Positions 16,239 to 25,675 are shown, counted from the stretch's first letter. The stretch: DNA of 64,000 bases from Clostridium sp. 1001275B_160808_H3 (GCF_015550425.1 NZ_JADNAT010000005.1:29132-93131), one strand, 5' to 3'. Made by a program: numbers and translations. Notes: a model not told the origin generated them from the letters alone.

Positions 16239-17687
16239 ATGAATTATAAAATTATTCTAAAGGTAATAGGTAATGTATTGCTTTATGAATCAATACTTTT
16301 ACTAATTCCCTTTGGAATATCATTAGCTTTTGGAGATGGAGATAGCTTTGCATTTTTAATTACTATGATTTTAATGATGCCAATAGCTTTGTTACTTAGA
16401 AGAATAGAAATTAAAGAAAAAGGGATGTATGCAAAGGAAGGTTTTTTGACTGTAGGATTAGCGTGGATTGTAATAGCAGCATTTGGAGCTTTACCATTTG
16501 TTATAAGTGGTGCAATCCCATCTTTTGTAGATGCATTTTTTGAAACTGTATCTGGTTTTACAACAACAGGAGCATCAATATTAACAGAAATTCAGTCATT
16601 GCCAAGAGGAATATTATTTTGGAGAAGTTTCACACATTGGATAGGTGGAATGGGATTCTTAATTTTTATATTAGCATTAGTACCATCACTTGGTTCTAAT
16701 ACAATATATTTATTAAGAGCAGAAAGTCCAGGACCAAACCCTGGAAAAATAGTTCCTAAGATAAGAGAAACAGCTAAAATCTTATATATAATATATTTAA
16801 TTTTAACTGTAATACAAACAATTTTATTGATGGCAGCAGGTCTTTCTCCATATGATTCGGTAATACATGCATTAGGAACAGCAGGAACAGGTGGTTTTTC
16901 TAATATGAATTCAAGTGTTGCTGCGTTTAATAACCCTGCTGTTGAGTGGATTATAACAGTATTTATGATATTATTTGGAATTAATTTTGCCTTATATTTT
17001 CAAATAATAAAAGGAAATGTTAAGAACTTTTTCAAGAGTGAGGAACTAAAATATTATTTATTAATGATTTTGATATCTATAATATTTATAACGATAAATA
17101 TTCTGGATTTTAATAATGGAAATTTAATTGAATCAATAAGGCAATCATCATTTCAAGTTGCATCTATAGTTACTACTACAGGATATGCGACAGTAGATTT
17201 TAATTTATGGCCAACACTAAGTAAAATTATAATAATGATACTTATGCTAACAGGTGCAATGGCGGGATCTACAGGTGGTGGAGTAAAAACAATAAGAATA
17301 GTTATAATACTTAAGGCTATAAGACGTGGTATAGATAAAATATTACATCCTAAAAGAATACAAAGTGTTAAAGTAGATGGAAAATTAGTTGATGAAGAAA
17401 CTATATCAGGTGTATTTTTATTTATAGGAGCACACATTGTAATTTCGTTAATAGCGATGTTTATTGTTGCCTTTGATGGGTTTGACTTAGTTACAACATC
17501 AACATCTGTATTAACAACTATAAGTAATGTTGGACCAGGATTTGAAATGGTGGGACCAATAGGTAACTTTTCAGCATTTTCACCATTAAGTAAAATAACA
17601 TTATCTTTTTGTATGCTTGCTGGTAGGTTAGAAATTTATCCAATGTTAATTATGTTTAGTAAATCAATTTGGAAAAAGACTTATTAA
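16239..17687 (+). CDS. trkH: Trk system potassium uptake protein TrkH
   Basis: This 482-residue membrane protein starts at the ATG at 16239, preceded by GGAGGTGG inside the end of trkA. It has four membrane-pore-membrane repeats with recognisable filter segments: SGFTTTGAS, GTAGTGGFSN, VTTTGYATV and SNVGPGFE, the Gly of each lining the K+ pore. The loop TGAMAGSTGGGVKTIR matches the conserved TrkH region after the third filter. Works with TrkA for potassium uptake and osmotic adaptation. A strong bidirectional-looking terminator follows. Confidence 0.95.
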   Translation: MNYKIILKVIGNVLLYESILLLIPFGISLAFGDGDSFAFLITMILMMPIALLLRRIEIKEKGMYAKEGFLTVGLAWIVIAAFGALPFVISGAIPSFVDAFFETVSGFTTTGASILTEIQSLPRGILFWRSFTHWIGGMGFLIFILALVPSLGSNTIYLLRAESPGPNPGKIVPKIRETAKILYIIYLILTVIQTILLMAAGLSPYDSVIHALGTAGTGGFSNMNSSVAAFNNPAVEWIITVFMILFGINFALYFQIIKGNVKNFFKSEELKYYLLMILISIIFITINILDFNNGNLIESIRQSSFQVASIVTTTGYATVDFNLWPTLSKIIIMILMLTGAMAGSTGGGVKTIRIVIILKAIRRGIDKILHPKRIQSVKVDGKLVDEETISGVFLFIGAHIVISLIAMFIVAFDGFDLVTTSTSVLTTISNVGPGFEMVGPIGNFSAFSPLSKITLSFCMLAGRLEIYPMLIMFSKSIWKKTY

Positions 17688-17703
17688 ATTAAACTTGATA
17701 TAA

Positions 17704-17745
17704 AAAAAGATATTTAAAGTTAGTAACTTTAAATATCTTTTTTTA
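17704..17745 (+). terminator. Strong intrinsic terminator after trkAH
   Basis: AAAGATATTTAAAGTT pairs with AACTTTAAATATCTTT with a 3-nt loop, then T7. Confidence 0.9.
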
Positions 17746-17886
17746 TTAATTTAAATCTCAAAATTAATAAGAAGCCTTAAAATATGAACTAGTTTACTGT
17801 AGGTAGAATAAGATAATATGTAGAATATTCCTTAATATTTCTATTTAGATTTTTATCAAATGAATAATTGAAATGAGTGGTAAATT

Positions 17887-18321
17887 ATGTTTAACAAGAG
17901 AAGAATGTTTTATAGATACATTGGTTCAGGTTCGGCACGAAGAGTATTTGACCTAGGAAATGGATATGTGATAAAAATTGCAAAAAATGAAGCTGGAATA
18001 GCGCAAAATAAAGTTGAATATCAAATTTCATCAATAGATTCCTCAGATTTATTTGCAAAGGTGAAGGAAGCCTCTTATAATTTTGATTATCTAATAATGC
18101 AAAAAGCAGATAAAATAAACAATATTAAAGATATTCTTTATTATTTTAATGTTAGAAGCATTGACGAACTCTTTAGCTTAAGAGAACTTCAGAATATTGT
18201 ATATAGATATAATTTATTAGCAAATGATCTCTGCAGGACTAGTAGCTGGGGAATAGTTAATGGGGAACCAGTCATTATTGATTATGGTTTTACAAGAGAG
18301 GTTAGAGCAAGATATTATTAA
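17887..18321 (+). CDS. Minimal protein kinase-like fold protein
   Basis: This 144-residue protein retains kinase motifs in the right order: a Gly loop YIGSGSARRVFDLGNG (residues 11-26), a VAIK-like Lys in YVIKIAK, a possible helix-C Glu (NKVEYQI), a hinge LIMQKAD, a degenerate catalytic segment LANDLCRTSSWGIVNG and a metal-binding DYG in VIIDYGFT (near 133). It is half the size of a typical kinase, with no C-lobe beyond the DYG motif. Similar mini-kinases occur in phages and clostridia with unknown targets. It could be a pseudokinase. No upstream partner; the ribosome site is weak (GAGTGGTAAATTATG). Confidence 0.65.
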   Translation: MFNKRRMFYRYIGSGSARRVFDLGNGYVIKIAKNEAGIAQNKVEYQISSIDSSDLFAKVKEASYNFDYLIMQKADKINNIKDILYYFNVRSIDELFSLRELQNIVYRYNLLANDLCRTSSWGIVNGEPVIIDYGFTREVRARYY

Positions 18322-18332
18322 GAGGTACAATT

Positions 18333-18403
18333 GAGAGTGTAAAAATAATTTTAAGCATTTATTTTAAGGAGTTACTGCATCGATCTATGAAGTTTACACT
18401 CTC
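18333..18403 (+). other. Long-range inverted repeat enclosing 49 nt
   Basis: GAGAGTGTAAA (18333-18343) and TTTACACTCTC (18393-18403) are perfectly complementary over 11 bp. A short T-containing tail follows. It is a terminator with a long loop, or a small structured RNA, after the kinase-like gene. Confidence 0.5.
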
Positions 18404-18596
18404 TTAAATATATATGTATAATATAAATTAATTAATAATACTTTTTGGTTTTTACTGTAGAAAAATGCTATATCATTGAGTATAATTATTTTGTGAAACC
18501 CTATATTAAATTATAAGACAACTTTAAAAGTCGCAATTAGAAAAAGAGTACAAATAAATACAGATTAATAATTTATTTTATGGTTAGGGGGATGTA

Positions 18597-21482
18597 ATGG
18601 GTGGAAATTTGAAAAAGAAGATGTTTTCCTTCATAATATTTTTATTTATTATCTTGAATTTTCAAGTTCCTATAAAGGCTGAATCAAATAAAAAAATATT
18701 AATTTTAAATTCATATAGTGAAGAGTTACAGTGGACTAGAGATATTGAGGAAGGTATACAAAAAACTCTAGGAGTAAGAGATGATTTAATATTATATTAT
18801 GAATTTATGGACTTAAAAAATAATAGAGGCGAAACTTATATATGCATATTAAATGAACTTTATACTGAGAAATATAAGAATACTAAATTTGATGCAATTA
18901 TATGTTCAGATAATGATGCATTAAATTTCATGATAAATTATGGGGAGGATATTTTTGGAAGCATACCAGTTGTATTTTGTGGAATAAATAACTTTAATGA
19001 TGAAATGCTTAAAGGAAAATCCAATTATACAGGAGTAGTGGAAGCTATAGATGTGCAGTCTACAATAGATAGTATATTATTTTTTCAGGAAGATGTAAAA
19101 GAGGTTATGGTAATTTCAGATTCTATGTCTTCTGGGAAGCTAAATGAGGAATTAGTTAGAAAAGCTATATCTAAATATAGCTATGATATTAATTTTAATT
19201 TTTATAGAGATATTGATTTATCTGAAATTTTAGATAAAAGAAATAATTTAAATAAAGAAACTGCTATTCTAATGATAGGACAATTAAAATCAGAAGCTGG
19301 TAATTATGTACCTTATGGTGAAATTAATAGCTATTTAAAAGAATTAAATATACCCGTTTATGTGTGCTGGGATTTTATGTTAACAGATAATATTATAGGC
19401 GGGAAAGTAATAGATGGATATAGTCAAGGGAAAATTGCAGCAGAGATGACATTAAATATTTTAAATGGAGAGAATGTGCAAAATATACCTATTGAAAGAG
19501 AATCACCTAGTAAGTTCATATTTGATTATAATGAGTTAAATAAATATGATATATCTATAGACAAGATTCCAAGTACATATAATATTATAAATAAGCCATT
19601 CTCATTTTATAGTACATATAAAATAGAAATATATATAGTTTCTATCGTAATTTTATCTTTAGTAATTCTTATAGTAATATTAATTATTAATATAAAAAAA
19701 AGAATTATAACTGAAAAAGAATTAAGTAGAAATTATGATGAACTAAATGTTGTTTATGAAGAACTTGCGGCTACAGAAGAGTCATTAGAAATGCAATATA
19801 ATGAAGTACAAGCTAGTGAAGAGAGATATAAGCTTGCTGTTGATGGAGCAAATGATATAATTTGGGAATATGATTTTAAAAATAAAGAACATTATTTATC
19901 AGATAAGTTTGGAAGCTTACTTGGATATACAATTTATAGTTCAGAAGATTTAATAGATACATTTAAAAAAATAATATTAAAGGAAGATTTAGAAAAAGTA
20001 TTATTATTGTTTGAAGAACATTTAAATAAAAAATCTTCTTATTTTAATGTTGAATGTAGGGTAGTTGACATACTTAATAATATTAAGTGGGTATTTATAA
20101 GGGGTAAAGCATTAATTGATAGTGAAAATAATCCAGTAAAGATTTCGGGCTCTATTTCAGATATTACTGAAAGAAAAAATGCAGAAGAAAAAATTGAAAC
20201 TTTAGCGTTTTATGATCAATTAACTAGATTGCCTAATAAGCATATGTTCTTAGATAAAGTTGATGATGAATTATTAGGGGATTTAGAAACGGAATATAGA
20301 GGAGCAGCATTTTTAATTGATATAGATAATTTTAAAAATATAAATGATACTTTAGGACATGATTATGGAGATGAATTCTTAAAATGTATTGCAAAAGAAT
20401 TTATAAAAATTTTAGATAATGATGAATTTATATGTAAATTAGATGGAGATGAATTTCTAATATTAAATTTAGACATCAATGGAAAATCAAAAGTTGAAGA
20501 ACTAGCTATTAAAATTCTAGAATTATTTAAAAATCCATTTAAAGTTAAGGGAAAAAACATTTTTACTAGTGTAAGTATTGGTATAAGTATTTTTCCAAAT
20601 GATGCTTCAAATAAATCAGAGCTTCTTAAAAATTCAGATATAGCTATGTATAAAGCTAAAGAAAATGGTAAAAATAGATATTTATTTTATCATGAAAGTA
20701 TGTCTAAAGATATAGTTAGAAAATCGCAATTAATAGATGGTCTTAGAAATGCTATTTGTAAATCAGAATTTAAATTACTATATCAACCTCAAATAGATAT
20801 TAATGATTCTAAAGTTATAGGAGCAGAAGCTTTATTAAGATGGATAAGCAATTCCTTTGGAAATGTTTCACCAATAGAATTTATACCACTTGCAGAGCAA
20901 AGTGAATTAATAATATCAATTGGGGAATGGGTATTATACAATGCTTGCATAAAGAATAAGGAGTGGCTTGATAAAGGAATTACTCCAATGACTATAGCTG
21001 TTAATGTTTCAGTTATACAACTTTATCAAAGTAATTTCTTAAATACAATAAAAGAAATATTAGATAAAAGTGGGCTACCAGCAGAATACTTAGAAATTGA
21101 AATAACAGAAAGCATAGTTATGAATAATATAGAAGAAAATTTAAAGGTACTTAATGAAATAAAAGATTTAGGAGTTAAAATAGCATTGGATGATTTTGGA
21201 ACTGGATATTCATCTCTTAGCTATTTAAGATTACTTCCAATAGATAAGCTTAAACTAGATAAATCATTTATAGATAATATACATAAAAGTGAAAATGATA
21301 GAGTGATAGCTGAATGTATAATTAAACTTGCACATGAAATGAATATAATTGTTGTTGCAGAGGGGGTAGAAATAAAAGAACAGTTTGATATTTTATATGA
21401 AATAGGGTGTGATAGAATACAAGGATATTATTTTAGCAAGCCTATTTCATCAGATGAATTTGAATTAATTATGAAATTATGA
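18597..21482 (+). CDS. ABC_sub_bind-PAS-GGDEF-EAL signalling protein (probable c-di-GMP phosphodiesterase)
   Basis: This 961-residue protein has a signal/anchor (residues 8-28), an extracellular ABC-substrate-binding-like sensor (about 33-330), a membrane helix (about 343-367), a coiled coil (about 375-408), a PAS domain (about 411-525), a GGDEF domain (about 530-700) and an EAL domain (about 710-955). The GGDEF signature is DGDEF at 616, with the first Gly replaced, and no RxxD inhibitory site is seen, so cyclase activity is doubtful. The EAL domain keeps EALLR (744), NVSVIQL, LEIEITES, ALDDFGTGYSS, DKLKLDKSFI and VVAEGVE, so it is probably an active c-di-GMP phosphodiesterase controlled by an extracellular ligand. 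It is single-gene; terminator at 21512. Confidence 0.92.
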   Translation: MGGNLKKKMFSFIIFLFIILNFQVPIKAESNKKILILNSYSEELQWTRDIEEGIQKTLGVRDDLILYYEFMDLKNNRGETYICILNELYTEKYKNTKFDAIICSDNDALNFMINYGEDIFGSIPVVFCGINNFNDEMLKGKSNYTGVVEAIDVQSTIDSILFFQEDVKEVMVISDSMSSGKLNEELVRKAISKYSYDINFNFYRDIDLSEILDKRNNLNKETAILMIGQLKSEAGNYVPYGEINSYLKELNIPVYVCWDFMLTDNIIGGKVIDGYSQGKIAAEMTLNILNGENVQNIPIERESPSKFIFDYNELNKYDISIDKIPSTYNIINKPFSFYSTYKIEIYIVSIVILSLVILIVILIINIKKRIITEKELSRNYDELNVVYEELAATEESLEMQYNEVQASEERYKLAVDGANDIIWEYDFKNKEHYLSDKFGSLLGYTIYSSEDLIDTFKKIILKEDLEKVLLLFEEHLNKKSSYFNVECRVVDILNNIKWVFIRGKALIDSENNPVKISGSISDITERKNAEEKIETLAFYDQLTRLPNKHMFLDKVDDELLGDLETEYRGAAFLIDIDNFKNINDTLGHDYGDEFLKCIAKEFIKILDNDEFICKLDGDEFLILNLDINGKSKVEELAIKILELFKNPFKVKGKNIFTSVSIGISIFPNDASNKSELLKNSDIAMYKAKENGKNRYLFYHESMSKDIVRKSQLIDGLRNAICKSEFKLLYQPQIDINDSKVIGAEALLRWISNSFGNVSPIEFIPLAEQSELIISIGEWVLYNACIKNKEWLDKGITPMTIAVNVSVIQLYQSNFLNTIKEILDKSGLPAEYLEIEITESIVMNNIEENLKVLNEIKDLGVKIALDDFGTGYSSLSYLRLLPIDKLKLDKSFIDNIHKSENDRVIAECIIKLAHEMNIIVVAEGVEIKEQFDILYEIGCDRIQGYYFSKPISSDEFELIMKL

Positions 21483-21510
21483 TAAATAAAAATATAGGAT
21501 TAAATATAAA

Positions 21511-21553
21511 TAATATAAGAGTATGAAGAGCATTTATACTCTTATATTATTTT
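21511..21553. terminator. Bidirectional terminator between convergent genes
   Basis: TAATATAAGAGTAT (21511-21524) pairs with ATACTCTTATATTA (21536-21549), followed by TTTT on the plus strand. It serves the EAL protein gene and, on the other strand, the convergent gene at 21570. Confidence 0.85.
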
Positions 21554-21569
21554 GGCATTATATTAATAA

Positions 21570-22220
21570 TTATTTGAACTTTTCTGGAAATTGCTTGATT
21601 ATTCCGTCAGAAAGTATATCTGCAAACATAATCATATGATCTTCTCCTCTATCAAATGCATCGATATCTGACTTCCAATCTTTCTTTAATCTAGCATTGA
21701 CTGCTTCTAAAATCAAGTCTAAATGTTTGTGTAACATACTTTTTAAAGTTTTGTTTGAGTACTTAGGATTAGCAGAACTTAGGAAGTCGGCTATTTGGTC
21801 TGCATTTTGATACCATAATTTATTATATTTTTCAAAATCATTCTTGTTGCCACTTTGAGCTGCATCAAGAACTTGCCCAGCAAGCTGTATATGTTCTCTC
21901 AATATAGAAGATAGCTTATTTCCTGCTTCTTCACCATAGTAGGGTTTTATATAGTTTCCAATATCATCCTGATTTTTAAGAAGTCTTTCTAAGGCTGGGC
22001 CCTTATCTTCAAGAGAATCTATATCAGCTATAATATAATTCCTAGTCCATAGAACATGATCGATCCATAGTTTTCTTTCATTCATTTTTAAATCACATTT
22101 TGATTTAGTTAAAGTATCATTAGTGAAAGAAGTATTTTCTATGGCGTTAGCTTTTAATGGAATAAAAAATAAATTTAATAAGGATAGTAGGAATAAGGAT
22201 TTTTTGAAAGTTTTCATCAT
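21570..22220 (-). CDS. Secreted helical-bundle protein of unknown function
   Basis: This 216-residue protein has a signal peptide (residues 1-26, ending KANA|IE) and an all-helical mature part. Two His/Trp-containing helices bracket the domain: LWIDHVLWTRNYIIADI (about 51-67) and MLHKHLDLILEAVNARLKKDW (about 161-181). Between them are NQDDIGNYIKPYYGEEAGNKL and REHIQLAGQVL. The ending ADILSDGIIKQFPEKF is typical of a Firmicute family often annotated only as hypothetical. The His/Asp/Glu pattern suggests a possible metal-binding bundle. AAGGAG ribosome site. Confidence 0.7.
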   Translation of the reverse strand: MMKTFKKSLFLLSLLNLFFIPLKANAIENTSFTNDTLTKSKCDLKMNERKLWIDHVLWTRNYIIADIDSLEDKGPALERLLKNQDDIGNYIKPYYGEEAGNKLSSILREHIQLAGQVLDAAQSGNKNDFEKYNKLWYQNADQIADFLSSANPKYSNKTLKSMLHKHLDLILEAVNARLKKDWKSDIDAFDRGEDHMIMFADILSDGIIKQFPEKFK

Positions 22221-22323
22221 TTGTATAATCTCCTTCTAGTTGTAGAATTTAATGTTAGTTTTTTCAAATATATGTTGATATATACTGATGAAAATACTGA
22301 TATTTATTGAAATTTCTACTTAA

Positions 22324-22452
22324 GGGGAATATTTTTTTATAGCAATAGAAGTTGTAGAGAATGATATTAGTAAATCAAACTTAAAAGATTGGGTACATTA
22401 TGTTTCATATTATACTGATATAAATGCTAATATTTTAGTGTTTGCAACCTGA
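22324..22452 (+). pseudogene. Short coding remnant, unidentified
   Basis: An open stretch between stops at 22321 and 22450 has no start codon with a ribosome site and reads as protein-like sequence: IAIEVVENDISKSNLKDW, then VHYVSYYTDINANILVFAT. This has normal codon use and alternating hydrophobic pattern, unlike random AT-rich DNA. It is probably the leftover of a deleted gene. The rest of the ~490-bp gap (22221-22712) shows nothing else apart from possible promoters. Confidence 0.4.
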
Positions 22453-22712
22453 TAATGCCTATAGAAAAAATAATAGTGTGAATTTAAAATTTCTAATATA
22501 TATAAAGTTACACTAGAAGTAAAATTAGAAATAAATATGTATATAAAAATTAATTTTATAAGAACAAATAAGTATAATAATTGTAAATATAATGTGATTA
22601 TGATAGTATAAAAATATATAAGGATTGCCTTATATATTTTTTTGTAAAGAACAATATTTTAATTAATATATTGTACAAGTTTAAATATTTAACTAATGGA
22701 GGAAATGGATTA

Positions 22713-23054
22713 ATGATAAGTTTACCAAATTGCCCAAAATGTAATTCAGAATATACTTATGAAGATGGAAGTCTTTTAATATGTCCAGAATGTGCACATG
22801 AATGGACTTTAGACTCCGTAAATAATGATAATGAAGATGAAAAAGTAGTAAAAGATGCAAATGGAAATATTTTAAGCGATGGAGATTCTGTTACTATAAT
22901 AAAGGATTTAAAAGTTAAGGGAAGTTCATCACCATTAAAGCAAGGTACTAAAGTAAAGAATATACGTTTAGTTGATGGAGATCATAATATTGATTGTAAA
23001 ATTGATGGCTTTGGTGCTATGAAGTTAAAGTCAGAATTTGTTAAAAAGATTTAA
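22713..23054 (+). CDS. yjdM: PhnA/YjdM family zinc-ribbon protein
   Basis: The 113-residue product starts at the ATG at 22713 ([10 protein letters not shown]) with GGAGGAAA upstream; this gives the usual length of the family. The N-terminal zinc ribbon is [25 protein letters not shown] (Cys pairs near residues 7/10 and 24/27). The C-terminal SH3-like domain has [23 protein letters not shown] and ends [15 protein letters not shown]. Despite the name PhnA, the family is not the phosphonoacetate hydrolase; its function remains uncertain. A clean terminator follows. Confidence 0.93.
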   Translation: MISLPNCPKCNSEYTYEDGSLLICPECAHEWTLDSVNNDNEDEKVVKDANGNILSDGDSVTIIKDLKVKGSSSPLKQGTKVKNIRLVDGDHNIDCKIDGFGAMKLKSEFVKKI

Positions 23055-23096
23055 AGATAATATTTCGGTATAAAAAATTATATTGTATTAGTATAT

Positions 23097-23128
23097 AAAG
23101 TTGTATCTTTTGATACAACTTTTTTTTA
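23097..23128 (+). terminator. Intrinsic terminator
   Basis: AAAGTTGTATC pairs with GATACAACTTT around TTTT, followed by T8. Confidence 0.9.
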
Positions 23129-23252
23129 TAAAAAATAGAAAAAGGGGTTCATAAGTTACTTTTTTGGCAAATCAATTTCATAGCTAATACAGTATAAACG
23201 AATATAAATTGTACATCATATTAATGTAATTTAATTTATAGGAGGGATTAAA

Positions 23253-23507
23253 ATGAAAAATAAGCCTGATGATAGAAGCGATAATGTAGAAAGAATACAA
23301 GAAAATATCAATAACGTTTTAGAAAATATTCATTTAGCTAATGAAATGATTGATAAAACAGATGATCCCAAAACAATTGAAAATCTAGAAGAAAGAAATG
23401 AAAGAAGAGAAAGAGCGCTAAAAGGACTTCATAAGGAAATCAGAGATGAAGCAATAGCAAATGAAATTAAATCAAAAGTACTACCAAATGAAAATTCTTA
23501 TAAATAA
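23253..23507 (+). CDS. tlp: Small acid-soluble spore protein Tlp
   Basis: This 84-residue charged helical protein is of the thioredoxin-like spore protein (Tlp) family: KPDDRSDNVERIQENINNVL followed by NIHLANEMIDKTDDPKTIENLEERNERRERAL and GLHKEIRDEA. Tlp proteins are made in the forespore and kept in the spore core. It shows that the organism forms spores. GGAGGG ribosome site; expression is presumably under a forespore sigma factor, though no clear sigma-G promoter was identified by eye. Confidence 0.9.
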   Translation: MKNKPDDRSDNVERIQENINNVLENIHLANEMIDKTDDPKTIENLEERNERRERALKGLHKEIRDEAIANEIKSKVLPNENSYK

Positions 23508-23535
23508 TTAATTTGTAATAACTACAAGAAAAAAT

Positions 23536-23604
23536 AAAAGCCATGCAAAGATGAAATTTAACATTAAAAATTAGTTTAATTTCATTTTTATGTATGGCTT
23601 TTGT
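23536..23604 (+). terminator. Intrinsic terminator with long stem
   Basis: AAAAGCCAT pairs with ATGGCTTTT; an inner ATGAAATT/AATTTCAT pairing extends the stem. A T-rich tail follows. Confidence 0.8.
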
Positions 23605-23750
23605 TATTTTCTAAATGTTTTATTAATTTTAATGTAAAGTAGTTTAACAAATTAGTATAAATATTAATAATAAAAAGATTTTATATTATAATTTAATTAT
23701 TATTGACTAGAACCTAAGGGAATAGATTAGCATAGATTTGAGGTGATAGT

Positions 23751-24674
23751 ATGTTAATAAATGAAGTTGTTAATTTAACAGGACTAACTAAAAAAGCTAT
23801 TAGTTATTATGAAAAACATGAGCTAATAAAATCAAAGAGGAATAAAAATGGATATAGAGAATATTCAAAAGAAGATATATCGTTATTAAATGAAATATCT
23901 TTGTATAGAAAGTTAGATATATCTATTAAAGATATTAAAAGAATAATAAATAGCAATAACAAGAAGGAAATATTAAATAATGTTATTAAAGATAAATATA
24001 AAAAAGAAATTGAAATAAAAATACAAAGGGTATATTTAAATAGGATTATATCTGGAGATTTAAGTGAAGAAAGCATTAGAAATTTAAATGAAGAAATTAT
24101 AGTAGATGAAAAAAGTAGTGGTGAGTTTATAAAGAGAGAATTAAAAAGATCCTTTCCAAGTGGACTAGGGTTATATTTAGCCCATCACTTTTCACCATAT
24201 CTAAACGAACCAATAGATACTTTGGAAAAGTATGATGCATGGCTTAAAATAGTAGGTTTTCTAGATGATATGCCAGATATAAAAATACCTAAATTTATTG
24301 AATTAGCATATGAAAATATGTCAGAGGAAATACAAAAGAATATAGCTGAAAATACAAGAAAAGAAATATACAATATGTTAAATGCTGAAGGAGAAGAATT
24401 AGAAAAATATAAAGAAAAGCTTATAAAAAATATCGATATGCAAAATGATAAATCTATATTAAAAGTTATGCAACCTTTTTACAAGTTTAAAAAGAATATG
24501 CTTGAATTTTTTAATAGCAGTGGGTATTATGATATATTTATACCGAATATGAGAATTCTAAGTAGTGAATATAATGAGTATCAAGATAACCTTATAAAAT
24601 TAAATGATAAGATATCAAAGGAATTAGGAATAAAATATGATGAAAATATGAGAATAGTAAGAGAGAAGATTTGA
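23751..24674 (+). CDS. MerR family transcriptional regulator
   Basis: This 307-residue protein has an N-terminal MerR winged helix (NEVVNLTGLTKKAISYYEKHELI, then NGYREYSKEDISLLNEISLYRKLDISIKDIKRII, residues 3-65) and a short coiled-coil linker. The remaining ~200 residues form an effector domain of unrecognised family, rich in helices (FIKRELKRSFPSGLGLYLAHHF, FKKNMLEFFNSSGYYDIFIPNM). The domain is larger than that of metal-sensing MerR proteins and resembles the multidrug/organic ligand class. No signature operator found. The next gene, a PPC-domain protein, lies ~100 bp downstream on the same strand. Confidence 0.85.
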   Translation: MLINEVVNLTGLTKKAISYYEKHELIKSKRNKNGYREYSKEDISLLNEISLYRKLDISIKDIKRIINSNNKKEILNNVIKDKYKKEIEIKIQRVYLNRIISGDLSEESIRNLNEEIIVDEKSSGEFIKRELKRSFPSGLGLYLAHHFSPYLNEPIDTLEKYDAWLKIVGFLDDMPDIKIPKFIELAYENMSEEIQKNIAENTRKEIYNMLNAEGEELEKYKEKLIKNIDMQNDKSILKVMQPFYKFKKNMLEFFNSSGYYDIFIPNMRILSSEYNEYQDNLIKLNDKISKELGIKYDENMRIVREKI

Positions 24675-24777
24675 GGAGTAGAATTATACTACTTTTTATT
24701 TTTATGATAAAATCAAAATAAGAATAAACTTAGTATAATACTGGATGAAGTATATTTATAGAAATGGAGAATAGAAA

Positions 24778-25197
24778 ATGGATTATAGAGTATTTGATGA
24801 AAGAATTGTTTTAAGATTAGAAAAGGGAGAAGAAGTTATTGAATCTATTAAAAAAGTTTGTGAAGAACAAAAAATAATAGCAGGTTCAATATCAGGGTTA
24901 GGGGCTACTAATCATGTAGTTGTAGGCTTATTTAAGCCAAATGAAAAGAAATATTATTCATCTACTTATGAAGATGACTTTGAAATTACAAATATTACAG
25001 GAAATATATCAGTAATGGATGAGGAAGTATATTTACATATACATGGAACTTTTGCAAATTTAGAGGGAAAATGTATAGGTGGACATTTAAATAAAGCAGT
25101 TATCAGTGCTACAGCAGAAATAATAATAAATAGAATAAATGGAGCTATAGGAAGAAAATTTGATGAGAATATAGGCTTAAATCTTATTGAATTTTAA
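24778..25197 (+). CDS. PPC (DUF296) domain-containing protein
   Basis: This 139-residue single-domain protein has the PPC/PCC fold: RLEKGEEVIESIKKVCEEQ, AGSISGLGATNHVVVGLFKP, EITNITGNIS, VYLHIHGTFANLEGKCIGGHL (metal-site-like His residues near 86 and 98) and AEIIINRING. In plants the domain accompanies AT-hooks, but in bacteria it stands alone, forms trimers and has no defined role. Function not assigned. A terminator follows at 25320. Confidence 0.88.
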   Translation: MDYRVFDERIVLRLEKGEEVIESIKKVCEEQKIIAGSISGLGATNHVVVGLFKPNEKKYYSSTYEDDFEITNITGNISVMDEEVYLHIHGTFANLEGKCIGGHLNKAVISATAEIIINRINGAIGRKFDENIGLNLIEF

Positions 25198-25319
25198 CTG
25201 ACTTAGTTTAAATCAGAATATTTAATAAATATTTAAAATTCATATAGTGGAAATATTTACAATTAATATACAAACTTTTTTTCTAATTAATTAAAATTAA
25301 TTATTTAATAACCCCGAAA

Positions 25320-25358
25320 ATAAAGAATCCTATGTATTTGGATTCTTTATTTTTTATT
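25320..25358 (+). terminator. Intrinsic terminator
   Basis: ATAAAGAATCC pairs with GGATTCTTTAT, then T-rich DNA. Confidence 0.85.
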
Positions 25359-25448
25359 TTAAGGCTTTATTATGTAAGTTTAAAGAATTTACTTAATAGT
25401 ATAGAAGTTTTTTAAAACTTATAGAATGAAAAAATTTCCATAAAATCG

Positions 25449-25477
25449 TTGACTGGTGGAGTTATTTTATATATAAT
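25449..25477 (+). promoter_or_regulatory. Promoter of first GH84 gene
   Basis: TTGACT (25449-25454), 17 bp, TATAAT (25472-25477). A weak cre-like sequence overlaps the -35 box (TAAAATCGTTGACT). The region aligns with the promoter at 29642. Confidence 0.75.
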
Positions 25478-25508
25478 GTAAAAGTAAGTTAAAATTTGTT
25501 AAAATTTA

Positions 25509-25575
25509 GCGTGTAATCTAATTAATTTAGAGCATTAGCTGGAAAAGGTAAGTATATCTTTTCCAGCTTTTTTTT
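25509..25575 (+). promoter_or_regulatory. Conserved leader element plus terminator (attenuator) of first GH84 gene
   Basis: A 33-nt block starting GCGTGTAATCTAATTAA (25509-25541) recurs at 29702. Its last bases AGCTG form the 5' arm of a terminator: AGCTGGAAAAG (25537-25547) pairs with CTTTTCCAGCT (25558-25568), followed by T8. The terminator lies ~100 nt before the start codon, so gene expression must depend on antitermination or read-through. This is an inference from structure; no known riboswitch class was recognised. Confidence 0.7.
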
Positions 25576-25675
25576 ATTAGTAATATTGTTTAATTTAATA
25601 TGATTAATTATTATTAAAAGCTTAATTTATATTAAATTACATTATTATATAATTTTTATTAAGGGGGACCAAATA

